The notes: generated by a model not told the origin, from the sequence alone. A DNA stretch of 25,535 nucleotides from Scatosoma sp045660265 (GCA_045660265.1 JAZRDM010000022.1:1-25535); one strand, 5' to 3'. Counted from the first letter of the stretch, positions 15,111 to 23,170 are shown. Numbers and translations: made by a program.

Positions 15111-16970
15111 ATGAAACAGTTTGACGAAAAGGCAAGGGAGTATTCGGAAAATAAGCGCAAGGAGAAGCTGGCGGAGGAAGTCGAAAAAGACTTTTTAAAA
15201 CGCAGAGAAGAACGCAGAAAAATTGAAAATGGCTGGGCGTTGAATTTGAAGTTTTTAAAGGGTGAACAGTATTGCGACGTGTTGCCGTCGGGAGAGGTTG
15301 CGGAAACGGAGAAACGCTATTATTGGCAAAGCAGAAGGGTGTTTAACCGTATTGCGCCGACGGTGGATTCTAGATTGGCAAAGCTGGAAAAGATGCAACC
15401 GACTTTAAACGTGCGGGCGTTTTCGGAAGAGAATGCGGATGTGAAAGCGGCGGCGCTTTCGACGGGGATTTTGTCGTACGTGAAGGATCGAATTCGGTTG
15501 GGGGAAATCGTTTCGAAAGTAACGCTTTGGGCGGAGGCGTGCGGAAGCGCGTTTTATAAGGTACTTTGGAATGCGCAAGGGGGTAGACAAGTTGGCGTGA
15601 ACGAACTAAACGAGCCTATTTATGAAGGGGAAACGGAAGTTGTGTGCGTACCGCCTTTTGAAATTTTTCCTGATAATTTAAGCGCAGAGGGGTTGGAGGA
15701 GATTTCTTCTTTGATACACGCGCAAGTGGTTACAACGGCGTACGTTGCGGAAAAATTTGGCGTGGAGGTGAACGGAAAGCCGTTGAGAGAGCTTGCTTGG
15801 ACGGAACACGGCGGGTTGCCGACGGATAAGGAATTTTACGGAAACGAGCAAGGAGGCGCGGTGGTATTGATTGAACGGTACACTTTGCCTGATAAGGCGA
15901 ATAAGCGCGGAAAATTGGAGATTGTTGCCGGGGGTACCTTGCTTTATGAGGGGGATTTGCCGTACGTCAACGGGGAACGCTTGAGAAGAGGATTTCCTTT
16001 TATCAAACAAGATTGTTTGCGTTCGCCTGGGAGTTTTTTTGCGGGTTGTGTTGTGGAAAGACTCATTCCTATACAAAGGGCATACAACGCGGTGCGAAAC
16101 AGAAAACACGAATTTTTGAACAGATTGTCGATGGGTGTTTTAACGGTGGAAGACGGTGCGGTAGATACGGACGAGCTGGCAGAAGAAGGGTTATTGCCAG
16201 GGAAGGTTTTGGTGTATCGTCAAGGCGCAAAGGCGCCTGAAATGCTCGATTGCGGGAGTGTGCCGGCTGAATTTTCGGAAGAGGAAGCGTGGTTGGAGAG
16301 AGAATTTGAGGTAATTGGCGGGGTGAGTGAGTTGATGCAAAATTCGTCTCCGACGAGGGTTACCAGCGCGACGGGGTTGCAGATTTTGCTCTCGCATGAC
16401 GATTCGAAACTTTCGGTAACGTCGGGGAGTATGCACCGCGCAATGAAAGAGATTGGTAAGCATATTTTACGTTTGTACCGTCAATTTGCGGGAAATGCGA
16501 GATTGATGACTATGACGGGGGAAAATAAGCAACTCAAGGTGGTGTATTTTAACGCAGCGGAGCTGTCGGCAAATGATATTATTGTAGAAACGGAAACGCC
16601 TAGCGATCCTATGGAGAAGAGAGAGACTCTTTTGAAATTGTATGACGCAGGGTTGCTTTCGGATGATAACGGTAAGATAACGAGGGAAAATAAGGCGCGT
16701 ATTTTGGAAGCGTTTGGATTTGGTTCGTATGAAAATGCGAAGGATATTTCTTCGTTGCATTTGGGTAAAGCGAGTGAGGAGAACGTAAGACTCAAGACGG
16801 AAGAAGCGGAGGTGGATACGTATGACGATCATGGGTTGCATATAAACGAGCATACGAGATTTTTACTCTCTGCGGAATTTAAAAAGTTGTATGAGAAAGA
16901 CGGTCAGGATAAGGCGTTGAAGGCGCGTTATACCAAGCATATCGCTGAACACAAAAAGGCGATGGAATAA
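15111..16970 (+). CDS. Phage portal protein (P22-like type)
   Basis: A 619-residue protein at the portal position, after the terminase and before scaffold and capsid. The N-terminus is highly charged and helical (1-50), followed by the core with RRVFNRIAPTVDSRLAKLEK and repeated stem/wing-like segments (RRGFPFIKQDCLRSPGSFFA; VERLIPIQRAYNAVRNRKHE; NSSPTRVTSATGLQILLSHD). The C-terminal part is again helical and basic. Length is between typical siphoviral portals (about 450) and the P22 portal (about 725), and the helix-rich NRI..TVDSRLAKL start fits the P22-like group. It would form the dodecameric DNA channel at one capsid vertex and dock the terminase and gp4-like connector. AAAAGGAG lies 10 bases upstream. 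Confidence 0.82.
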   Translation: MKQFDEKAREYSENKRKEKLAEEVEKDFLKRREERRKIENGWALNLKFLKGEQYCDVLPSGEVAETEKRYYWQSRRVFNRIAPTVDSRLAKLEKMQPTLNVRAFSEENADVKAAALSTGILSYVKDRIRLGEIVSKVTLWAEACGSAFYKVLWNAQGGRQVGVNELNEPIYEGETEVVCVPPFEIFPDNLSAEGLEEISSLIHAQVVTTAYVAEKFGVEVNGKPLRELAWTEHGGLPTDKEFYGNEQGGAVVLIERYTLPDKANKRGKLEIVAGGTLLYEGDLPYVNGERLRRGFPFIKQDCLRSPGSFFAGCVVERLIPIQRAYNAVRNRKHEFLNRLSMGVLTVEDGAVDTDELAEEGLLPGKVLVYRQGAKAPEMLDCGSVPAEFSEEEAWLEREFEVIGGVSELMQNSSPTRVTSATGLQILLSHDDSKLSVTSGSMHRAMKEIGKHILRLYRQFAGNARLMTMTGENKQLKVVYFNAAELSANDIIVETETPSDPMEKRETLLKLYDAGLLSDDNGKITRENKARILEAFGFGSYENAKDISSLHLGKASEENVRLKTEEAEVDTYDDHGLHINEHTRFLLSAEFKKLYEKDGQDKALKARYTKHIAEHKKAME

Positions 16971-16980
16971 GGAGAGAAGG

Positions 16981-17913
16981 ATGGAAAATAAGGAGAACGT
17001 AAACGAAAAAAACTTTGGATTGGACGTTGCCGACGTTTCGGCGGAAGGTTTGCTTGAGGCTGGCGTGAAAAATGTTGGGGAAGACGGAGAAGCGAGAGTG
17101 GATTCGGCAACTATTTTAACAAAAGGCGAGGCAGGCGAAGAGGAGAAAGCAATCTTGGGAAAGTTTAAAAGCGTGGACGCCCTGACGAAAGCATACGGCG
17201 CTTTGGAAGCGGCGTTTACCAAAAAAAGCCAACAAGTTGCGAGCATGAAAGAGAAGATTGAGCGGTTGGAGCAGAAGGCTGCGTTTGGGGTGGAAAAACT
17301 CAGAAGAAACGCGGGGTTGCGAAGGGAACGCGAAAGAGAGTTTGACGGATTTTTGCGTGAGCTTGGCGGGGAGATTACTACGAATTCTGTAAGTGGCTTG
17401 ACGGGGGAAAATGGGGAAACGCCGATAGCGGAAAGCAACGTAAGCGAAAGGACGCCCGCGAGGGAGAATTACGCGGAGAACGTGGGCAGGTACGGGTTGA
17501 ATGAGGAAAAATCGGGCGAAATGCCTGCGGATAGACTCGACGAAGGCTTAAATATGCAAAGGGCCGAGCGTTTTGAAAGACCGTCCGTTTCAGACGGGAC
17601 GGGAGAAAATCCTATTTGGCAAAACGGTGGAAAAGCTGTGGAACAGGTAGGGGTCGGGCAGGAGAAAAATCGCGTTGCAAGGGAGAAGGCTGCGGATTTT
17701 TCGCAAGAGGACTTGTACGACGCTGTCAAGCGAAACGAGAAGGTGCGTTTGAAGATTATCGGGGAGTATTTGGCTTCGATAGGTAAAAGCAACGCGCCGA
17801 TTGGTGTAGGGGGAATGACTACGCTCGCCATTCCGCCTCAAAGGGCAAAGACAGTGAATGAAGCGGGGGGTATGGCGCTTCGTTATTTTAAAAATACCCA
17901 AGCAGAGCGTTAA
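16981..17913 (+). CDS. Phage scaffolding protein
   Basis: A 310-residue, very acidic and hydrophilic protein lying between portal and capsid, the standard scaffold position. Residues 61-80 (KFKSVDALTKAYGALEAAFT) open a coiled coil (about 65-105); this phrase is typical of scaffold proteins in Clostridia phages. The middle (120-230) is low-complexity and probably disordered. A helical segment (about 235-265, SQEDLYDAVKRNEKVRLKII) and a small C-terminal region with hydrophobic and basic residues would contact the coat. AAGGAGAGAAGG precedes the ATG. Size matches the P22 scaffold (about 300). There is no sign of a protease domain. Confidence 0.72.
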   Translation: MENKENVNEKNFGLDVADVSAEGLLEAGVKNVGEDGEARVDSATILTKGEAGEEEKAILGKFKSVDALTKAYGALEAAFTKKSQQVASMKEKIERLEQKAAFGVEKLRRNAGLRREREREFDGFLRELGGEITTNSVSGLTGENGETPIAESNVSERTPARENYAENVGRYGLNEEKSGEMPADRLDEGLNMQRAERFERPSVSDGTGENPIWQNGGKAVEQVGVGQEKNRVAREKAADFSQEDLYDAVKRNEKVRLKIIGEYLASIGKSNAPIGVGGMTTLAIPPQRAKTVNEAGGMALRYFKNTQAER

Positions 17914-17934
17914 AAATTATTTAGGAGAATGAAT

Positions 17935-19110
17935 ATGATTACATTACAAACTGCGGATAACGCATTAAAATCTTTTTACCTTGACGCTGTGAAGGATTCG
18001 ATTGATATGAAGGCGAATCCCTTACTTGCGAAAATTGAAAAAACGACGAAAGACGTTTACGGAAAGGACGTGAAAAAGTTGTTTAGACGCGGCTTTGCCA
18101 GCAACGTTTGTGCTGGTACGGAAACGGGCGATCTTCCTGCTACGCATGCGAATGATTACGGCGTGATGGTTTCTACTTTAAAAAATTTATACGGTACGCT
18201 TGAAATTTCTGATAAGGCGCTTAGAGCAGCGCAGGGCGGTGAAGGTGCGTTTGTCAATCTTTTAAATGACGAAATGCAACATTTAATTAAGAGCGCGTCC
18301 TTTAATCTTGGCCGTATGCTTTTTGGTGATGGCAGTGGTAAGATTGCAAAAGTATTGGAAGTGGACGCGGATACAATGTTTGTGGATAGCGTTAATTGCC
18401 TTGTGGAAGGTATGAACGTTTATTTCTATAATTCAAACGGTGAACGCATTTCGAATATTGCAGCTAAAAAGATTCAGAAAATTGATAGAGTAAATAAGAC
18501 GGTTTATTTTAATTCGGATGACCTTTTTGAAATGAAAATGGCGGGTGTTACTTTAGGTTGTAGCGTTTCTTTACAACCGGCTAAGGCGGATGAAATTACC
18601 GGCTTAGAAGCGTTGTTTTCGGCGCAAACACTCTACGGCGTTTCTAAAAATGAAAACAGTATCATGAATCCTTGTATGGAAGAATGTGAGGAGATTACGA
18701 TTGCCGATATCCAAAAGATGATTGATAACATTGAGGAAAATTCTGGCGATAAAGTGAATTTTATCGTTTGCTCTTGGGGTGTAAAACGTGCGTTGGTGGA
18801 ACATTTTAGAGAAAATCATATGACGATGAATAGTATGGAATTGAATAGTGGATATACGGCGCTTAATTTTGACGGTATCCCTATTGTAGCGGATAGATTC
18901 TGTCCTAGCGGCACCATGTATTTCCTTAACACCAACGATTTTAAATTGCATCAGCTTTGTGATTGGGAATGGTTAGAAGGTGAAGATGGTAAAGTATTAA
19001 AGCAAGTGCCCGGTAAGCCTGTGTATACGGCGACGCTTGTGAAGTATGCGGAACTTATTTGCGAAAGACCTTGCGGTCAAGGGAAATTGTATAATATCAC
19101 TGAAAGATAA
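17935..19110 (+). CDS. Major capsid protein (HK97-fold type)
   Basis: A 391-residue coat protein. The N-arm (ITLQTADNALKSFYLDAVKD) and PLLAKIEKTTKDVYGKDVKK are followed by a Gly/Thr-rich E-loop-like region (CAGTETGDLPATHANDYGVM). A spine-helix candidate is EGAFVNLLNDEMQHLIKSAS. The A-domain segment has FIVCSWGVKRALVEHF and ends with FDGIPIVADRFCPSGTMYFL, a recurrent closing motif of HK97-fold coats. ATG 17935 was chosen over 17929 because AGGAG (17923-17927) is 7 bases from it but only 1 base from the earlier ATG. Codon choice is smoother, with fewer G-runs than the flanking phage genes, as expected for the most highly expressed gene. A terminator follows directly. Confidence 0.85.
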   Translation: MITLQTADNALKSFYLDAVKDSIDMKANPLLAKIEKTTKDVYGKDVKKLFRRGFASNVCAGTETGDLPATHANDYGVMVSTLKNLYGTLEISDKALRAAQGGEGAFVNLLNDEMQHLIKSASFNLGRMLFGDGSGKIAKVLEVDADTMFVDSVNCLVEGMNVYFYNSNGERISNIAAKKIQKIDRVNKTVYFNSDDLFEMKMAGVTLGCSVSLQPAKADEITGLEALFSAQTLYGVSKNENSIMNPCMEECEEITIADIQKMIDNIEENSGDKVNFIVCSWGVKRALVEHFRENHMTMNSMELNSGYTALNFDGIPIVADRFCPSGTMYFLNTNDFKLHQLCDWEWLEGEDGKVLKQVPGKPVYTATLVKYAELICERPCGQGKLYNITER

Positions 19111-19151
19111 CGGCAAACGTTTTGCTTGAGTGAAATGACGTGATAAAGGCG

Positions 19152-19189
19152 CGCCCATGTCCTTGATGAAAGGGCATGGGCGGTTTTTT
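19152..19189 (+). terminator. Terminator between capsid and connector genes
   Basis: A 13-bp stem (19152-19164 with 19170-19182, one T-G wobble), 5-base loop GATGA, then GTTTTTT. The AAGGAG of the next gene begins right after the T-run. It would end most transcripts after the capsid gene and let a fraction read through to the neck genes. Confidence 0.85.
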
Positions 19190-19204
19190 AAGGAGAGTGA
19201 GGAT

Positions 19205-19753
19205 ATGAAAGTAAAAGAAATTATTATTGCTGCAGCAAAGCTTTTAGGACTGGAGCAAGAGGCTACGGCATATTTTAACGGCGGGGGTGCAGACAACGAA
19301 GATATGCAGCTTTTGTTGGATTGCTTTAACGAGATTGAAAACGAATTGGCGCTTGATTATTTTCCGTTGGTAACGGAAGAAAAGAAATCTTCTGCAAACG
19401 GGCAATTTGGATATTCTGATTTCAATAACGTCGTTTCGCGGGTGTTAAGAGTAACGGATGAGTACGGAAATGCAATTCCGTTTAAGCTGTATGCTCGCTA
19501 TATGACGACGCAGCCGGGGAGTGTTGTGATTGTGTATACCTATTCCCCGAAATCTAAAGGTTTTTATGATGATTCGGATTTTGTAACAGGGGTTTCTGAG
19601 CGATTGTTTGCTTATGGGATTGCTACAGCTTATACAATGGTAAAAGGTTTGTATGAGGAATGTGCGATTTGGGATAAAAAGTATAAGGAAGCCATTGCCT
19701 ACGCGGGACGAACAATGCGTTCTAAGCAGATAAAAGGGAGAGTATGGGTATGA
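19205..19753 (+). CDS. Head-tail connector, gp4-like
   Basis: A 182-residue protein directly after the capsid gene. The N-terminal helices (KEIIIAAAKLLGLEQEATAY and MQLLLDCFNEIENELALDY) and the later SERLFAYGIATAYTMVKGLY and KKYKEAIAYAGRTMRS match the four-helix adaptor layout of head-completion proteins (gp6/gp15 type; P22 gp4 is of similar size and position). It would extend the portal ring after packaging. ATG 19205 has AAGGAG upstream; an in-frame ATG at 19157 lies inside the terminator stem and was rejected. The stop overlaps the next start (ATGA at 19750). Confidence 0.62.
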   Translation: MKVKEIIIAAAKLLGLEQEATAYFNGGGADNEDMQLLLDCFNEIENELALDYFPLVTEEKKSSANGQFGYSDFNNVVSRVLRVTDEYGNAIPFKLYARYMTTQPGSVVIVYTYSPKSKGFYDDSDFVTGVSERLFAYGIATAYTMVKGLYEECAIWDKKYKEAIAYAGRTMRSKQIKGRVWV

Positions 19754-21129
19754 GCGCGGGGGTAAAAAAGAAAACGCCTCTTGCATACGTAACAAAACGA
19801 GTATTTTACGATGGATTTTCTATTGGGAAAGCGGACGGGGAAAAAGGTAAAAATTTTTTGTCTGCTTCGTTAAGTAAAAATTGTGTGTGCAAAGACGGGG
19901 TATTGTCGAGGGGGGTTGGTTTTCAAGAATATACGACGAGCGGCGGATGTGAAGTGCCGCTCTCTACGCTGTCGAAAGAGGTGAAGCAAATAGCACCTTT
20001 CCGTTTTCATAGAGGGGGGTATTCGTTTGGCGAAAGCGTTTTGGTGTTGACAAAGGATAACAATTTGTTAATTTACGAAGAGAATGGGACGGAGTTGGAG
20101 TATATAGGGAAATGCGGGGCGGATACTAGAATTACGTTTGGTATAGATGATCAAAATGCGGTGTATGCGTTGATTTGTTGTGCGACGGGGGTGTGGAGTT
20201 ATGATAAAAATAAAACGCTGAAGCAGGTTTCTTCTAACTCGTCTTGCGGGATTTGCCTTTGGTATGCGGATAGATTATTCTTTGTGCAGTTGCCGTATGC
20301 GATTTCTTATACAAAGCCGTGTTTGCCGACGGATGCGAAGGCGTCGACGGAAAGCGGGAAGATAGAAATTCCAGGCTCGTTTGGGAAAATTGTTGGTTTG
20401 GGCGCGTTAAAAGGTTTTTTGTACGTCTTTGCTGAGCGGGGTATTTTGCGGATGAACGTTCGCGACGGTGCGGAAAATTTTGCGTTTACGGAAGTTGGAT
20501 ACGACGGCGGAAGAATTTTTCATAATGCCGTGATTAGTGGCAGCGGACATATTCTCTTTTTGGCGGATGACGGGGTGTATTTGTTTGATGGGGCAAAAGC
20601 TGAAAGGATTTGTTTGGATTTGGCAGTTAAGCCGTTGAAAGACAATCAAGAAGCGTATGGTATATTTGCGGATGGGGTATTCCATATGCAATATACGGAC
20701 GAGTACGGAGAAAAAAAGCGCATTTGTGTTTCTTCGGATGGGGCAACAGCCTACTTTGCTTTTGTGGCGGATGCGTTATCGGACGGTGGCGGAAAAGGTT
20801 TGTTTGTGCAAAATAAAACGCTGAAGATGCTTTCGGATGGCGGAAAGTTGCCGAGCGGGGAGAGTTATTCGTTTGTTTCGAAAACATTGTTTTTTGGGTT
20901 GGATAAGAAAAAAACTTTGAAAAGGTTAACCGTGTATGGCAAAGGGGATTGCGTGGTAAAAGTAACTTCAGGCGGAAAAGAAAAAAGTTTTGAAATGCGT
21001 TTGCAAAATGGAAGCGCGAGTGTGTCTGTCGGGCTTATGGGAGATGCTTTTACGCTGTCGTTTGTCTTGGATAAAGAGACTGTGTTGACGGGGGTAACCG
21101 CGAATGTGGTTGCGCTGAAAAGAAAGTGA
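19750..21129 (+). CDS. Propeller-like phage neck/tail protein, gp10-like
   Basis: A 459-residue protein with no signal peptide or membrane segment. It contains repeated beta motifs ending in short hairpins (VLVLTKDNNLLIYEENGTEL, GFLYVFAERGILRMNVRDGA, HILFLADDGVYLFDGAKAER, DGVFHMQYTDEYGEKKRICV), as in a beta-propeller. Size (P22 gp10 is about 470), fold impression and place after a gp4-like gene point to a gp10-like tail hub or stabilisation protein that plugs the portal. This is an inference from pattern and order. ATG 19750 was chosen because it overlaps the preceding TGA (ATGA) and has AGGGAG 9 bases upstream; ATG 19744 would be only 3 bases away from it. Confidence 0.55.
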   Translation: MSAGVKKKTPLAYVTKRVFYDGFSIGKADGEKGKNFLSASLSKNCVCKDGVLSRGVGFQEYTTSGGCEVPLSTLSKEVKQIAPFRFHRGGYSFGESVLVLTKDNNLLIYEENGTELEYIGKCGADTRITFGIDDQNAVYALICCATGVWSYDKNKTLKQVSSNSSCGICLWYADRLFFVQLPYAISYTKPCLPTDAKASTESGKIEIPGSFGKIVGLGALKGFLYVFAERGILRMNVRDGAENFAFTEVGYDGGRIFHNAVISGSGHILFLADDGVYLFDGAKAERICLDLAVKPLKDNQEAYGIFADGVFHMQYTDEYGEKKRICVSSDGATAYFAFVADALSDGGGKGLFVQNKTLKMLSDGGKLPSGESYSFVSKTLFFGLDKKKTLKRLTVYGKGDCVVKVTSGGKEKSFEMRLQNGSASVSVGLMGDAFTLSFVLDKETVLTGVTANVVALKRK

Positions 21130-21142
21130 GATGGGGGCAGGT

Positions 21143-21622
21143 ATGGAAATAAATATTATTGATTTTACAAGTGAGCAGTTTTCAAAACTGAGTAACGATC
21201 AGCTTTCGGACGTAAAAACGGCACAGCTGAAGAAGAATCGGTTGGAGAGGGAGCTTGAGGTGAAAAAGAGAGAGCTGCAATCGAAAATGTTGAGAAACGG
21301 GACAATTCGTTCGGACGTGTATAAACAGTTGATAAAAGAATTGACGCTGCGTTATGAAATGGAAATTGAAAGTGTGCGTGATGGCTTGTTGTTTTACTTG
21401 CAATATTCTGCGAAACCGTCTTCTTCTGCTCCGTATACGGTGGATTATACCTTGTCTATGGACGACCGTTTAGATATCGTTTGGGGGTATTATAACGATA
21501 CGTATACCGACGCGGTTGAAAAGTACGAAGCCTTTGCGGCGGATATGGTTGCGCCCTCTTATTTGGGTGAGTTTTACGCGCCGTTGAAGGATAATTTGTA
21601 TCATGCGGCGTATGGGGTGTAG
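21143..21622 (+). CDS. Small coiled-coil protein, last gene of the phage cassette
   Basis: A 159-residue protein of unknown function. Residues about 20-80 form a long charged helix, probably a coiled coil (QLKKNRLERELEVKKRELQS, then IKELTLRYEMEIESVRDGLL). A Tyr/Asp-rich C-terminal part follows (VDYTLSMDDRLDIVWGYYND, YLGEFYAPLKDNLYHAAYGV). In P22 the next gene after gp10 is the trimeric coiled-coil needle gp26 (233 residues). This protein could play a plug or needle role, but the resemblance is only positional and compositional. An in-frame ATG at 21131 exists; 21143 has a G-rich site (GGGGG) 5 bases upstream. No terminator follows and no other phage gene is seen downstream. Confidence 0.65.
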   Translation: MEINIIDFTSEQFSKLSNDQLSDVKTAQLKKNRLERELEVKKRELQSKMLRNGTIRSDVYKQLIKELTLRYEMEIESVRDGLLFYLQYSAKPSSSAPYTVDYTLSMDDRLDIVWGYYNDTYTDAVEKYEAFAADMVAPSYLGEFYAPLKDNLYHAAYGV

Positions 21623-21684
21623 GTTGGTTGCTTGCGAATAAGCGAAAATGTGTATATACGGCAATGATATTGCTTTGCGGGGTA

Positions 21685-21747
21685 TTGACAATCAACAAAA
21701 AGCGTGTTATAATAAAAAGCACTGTAACGGAATATATTGTTACAGTG
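21685..21747 (+). promoter_or_regulatory. Consensus promoter plus 5'-end hairpin of the SPFH gene
   Basis: Perfect TTGACA (21685-21690), 17-base spacer, perfect TATAAT (21708-21713). The predicted +1 (about 21720) begins a perfect 9-bp inverted repeat, CACTGTAAC (21720-21728) and GTTACAGTG (21739-21747), with a 10-base loop. AAAAGGAG and ATG 21763 follow. The repeat can act as an mRNA-stabilising 5' stem or as a repressor operator at +1. Confidence 0.8.
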
Positions 21748-21762
21748 AAAAGGAGTTTTATT

Positions 21763-22845
21763 ATGCAAGCGATTGTTGCGCTGATTTTAGTGGTAGGCGT
21801 AGGTGTATTTACATTTTTGGCGTTGTTGTATTCGGGGCAGATTGCGAATAGAAAGACGCAAAAGAATAAAACGGCGGCAGTGGCGACGACTGTTTTTGCC
21901 GGTGTGTTCGGCTTGGGGTTAATTTGCGTGCCTGCAAGTATTCAAACGGTAGAAGCGGGTAGCGTTGCTGTTGTGAAGCATTTGGGTGAGGCAAAAACAA
22001 TTCGAAATGCGGGTACTTATTTTGATTTTTGGGTAACCGAAGAATATTTATATTACGACGCGACGGTGCAGAATTTGGCTATTACGGCAAGCGCGTATTC
22101 GAAAGACGCGCAAACAATGAAAATTGCTATGACTGTACAATATCAAATTCAGGCTGACGCGGCGATAAAAATTGCGAATGAGTACGGTGCGTTGGAGACG
22201 TTGGAAAACCGTATTCAAAGCGTGGCGATAGAAAAGGCGAAGGCTAGACTTTCTTCTTATTCTGCAATGGAAATTATCGAAACGCGAGCAAGTATTTCTC
22301 CGCAGGTAGAAGGGGATATTATGGCGGCGATTGGCGATAGCTATTACGTAGGGGTAAACACGGTGGTGTTGACGGATATTGCTTTTTCGGATGCATTTGA
22401 AAAAATCGTTGAAGATAAAATGATTGCAGAGCAAGAGAAATTAAAAGCAGAATACGAAAAAGAAACCGCGATTATCAATGCGGAAAAAGAATTGGAAGTA
22501 GCAAAGAAAAATGCGGAAGCGATAGTAGCCAAGGCGAAAGCAGACGCTGAATCGCAAAAGCTGGTTGCGCAGGCAGAAGCGCAGGCGATTGCATATAAAT
22601 CTATCGAAGTAGCGAGAATGCTTGGCTTTACGATTACGGAAATGGAAATTACCGAGAATGTAGACGGTGCGGACGTAACGAGCGTTGTTTATGCGATAGA
22701 CTTTACGGGTAAGAGCGCGGAAGAAATTGCTTTGATTTCGGAATATTTAAAATATATCGAATATCTCGATGCGTGGAACGGCGAATTGCCTGATACGGTG
22801 GTGGGGGATTCGACGGGGACGTCGATTATTCTGCCGAATAATTAA
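21763..22845 (+). CDS. SPFH/band-7 (prohibitin-like) membrane protein
   Basis: A 360-residue membrane scaffold protein. There are two hydrophobic segments (about 3-23 and 40-60). The SPFH domain begins at VEAGSVAVVKHLGEAKTIRN and runs to about residue 215. A long alanine/glutamate-rich coiled coil (about 220-290, with EKELEVAKKNAEAIVAKAKA) drives oligomerisation. A C-terminal LDAWNGELPDTVVGD tail is typical of this family. SPFH proteins organise membrane microdomains and regulate membrane proteases. The start at 21763 follows AAAAGGAG; upstream in-frame codons lie in or before the promoter. It has its own promoter and terminator, so it is probably a host gene and marks the right limit of the phage cassette. 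Confidence 0.9.
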   Translation: MQAIVALILVVGVGVFTFLALLYSGQIANRKTQKNKTAAVATTVFAGVFGLGLICVPASIQTVEAGSVAVVKHLGEAKTIRNAGTYFDFWVTEEYLYYDATVQNLAITASAYSKDAQTMKIAMTVQYQIQADAAIKIANEYGALETLENRIQSVAIEKAKARLSSYSAMEIIETRASISPQVEGDIMAAIGDSYYVGVNTVVLTDIAFSDAFEKIVEDKMIAEQEKLKAEYEKETAIINAEKELEVAKKNAEAIVAKAKADAESQKLVAQAEAQAIAYKSIEVARMLGFTITEMEITENVDGADVTSVVYAIDFTGKSAEEIALISEYLKYIEYLDAWNGELPDTVVGDSTGTSIILPNN

Positions 22846-22853
22846 ATAATCAA

Positions 22854-22881
22854 AAAAGAGCGGTTGGAAAACCGCTCTTTT
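22854..22881. terminator. Bidirectional terminator after the SPFH gene
   Basis: A perfect 12-bp stem, AAAAGAGCGGTT with AACCGCTCTTTT, around a GGAA loop, with a T-rich 3' side on both strands. It ends the SPFH transcript and is a second stop for the minus-strand RNA. Confidence 0.88.
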
Positions 22882-22887
22882 GTTTGC

Positions 22888-23069
22888 AAAAAAAATCCGC
22901 CTGTGCCGCATTTCAGCAAAAGGTTAACCCGCTTTCAGCAGGTGGGTGCTGCATCCTTGCGCATCAATCTTTCCGTTGCAATAACAGACCTTGTCTATCG
23001 CAAAGAATAACGGCTCCCTATTTAATATTGTGGATTACGTTTATACTGAACTCCGTACACCGCAGATCT
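22888..23069 (-). ncRNA. ssrS: Probable 6S RNA
   Basis: A minus-strand transcription unit of about 182 bases with no ORF of note. The promoter at 23105-23076 gives a start near 23069, and a run of eight T (22895-22888, minus strand) ends it. The two ends can pair: ATCTGC with the GGCGGAT end, GTGT with GCAC, and TTCAG with CTGAA, forming an interrupted closing stem. The centre has ATATTAAATAGGGAGCCG and a long interrupted hairpin capped by AGAC AAG GTCT. The 3' side has CACCTGCTGAAAGCGGGTT, which resembles the small 3'-side hairpin of the E. coli 6S central bubble (CACCTTGAACCAAGGGTT). Length, closing stem and bubble fit 6S RNA, which binds the housekeeping RNA polymerase in stationary phase. 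It is divergent from aspS. I could not run a covariance model. Confidence 0.65.
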
Positions 23070-23075
23070 AATTCT

Positions 23076-23105
23076 ATTATAGCGTGTTTGTTTTGCGTTT
23101 GTCAA
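23076..23105 (-). promoter_or_regulatory. Promoter of the probable 6S RNA
   Basis: On the minus strand, TTGACA (23105-23100), 18-base spacer, TATAAT (23081-23076). Both hexamers match consensus exactly, as expected for an abundant RNA. Confidence 0.82.
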
Positions 23106-23170
23106 CAAAACGAAAGGGGAAAAATTTACCGCTTTCTATACAAAATTTTGCAGAAATGCAGATAAATTTC

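Noticed and set aside
14441..15160. A 239-codon open frame on the minus strand opposite the end of terL and the next gene
   Set aside because: It is the reverse of strongly purine-rich coding sequence, overlaps two well-supported phage genes with good ribosome sites, and its Ser/Phe-rich translation is typical of such shadows. The same holds for the 191-codon minus frame at 16863-17438.
11667..21622. General UGA recoding in the phage cassette
   Set aside because: terL, the small gene at 14703, the gp4-like and the gp10-like genes all end at UGA at natural boundaries next to the following start.
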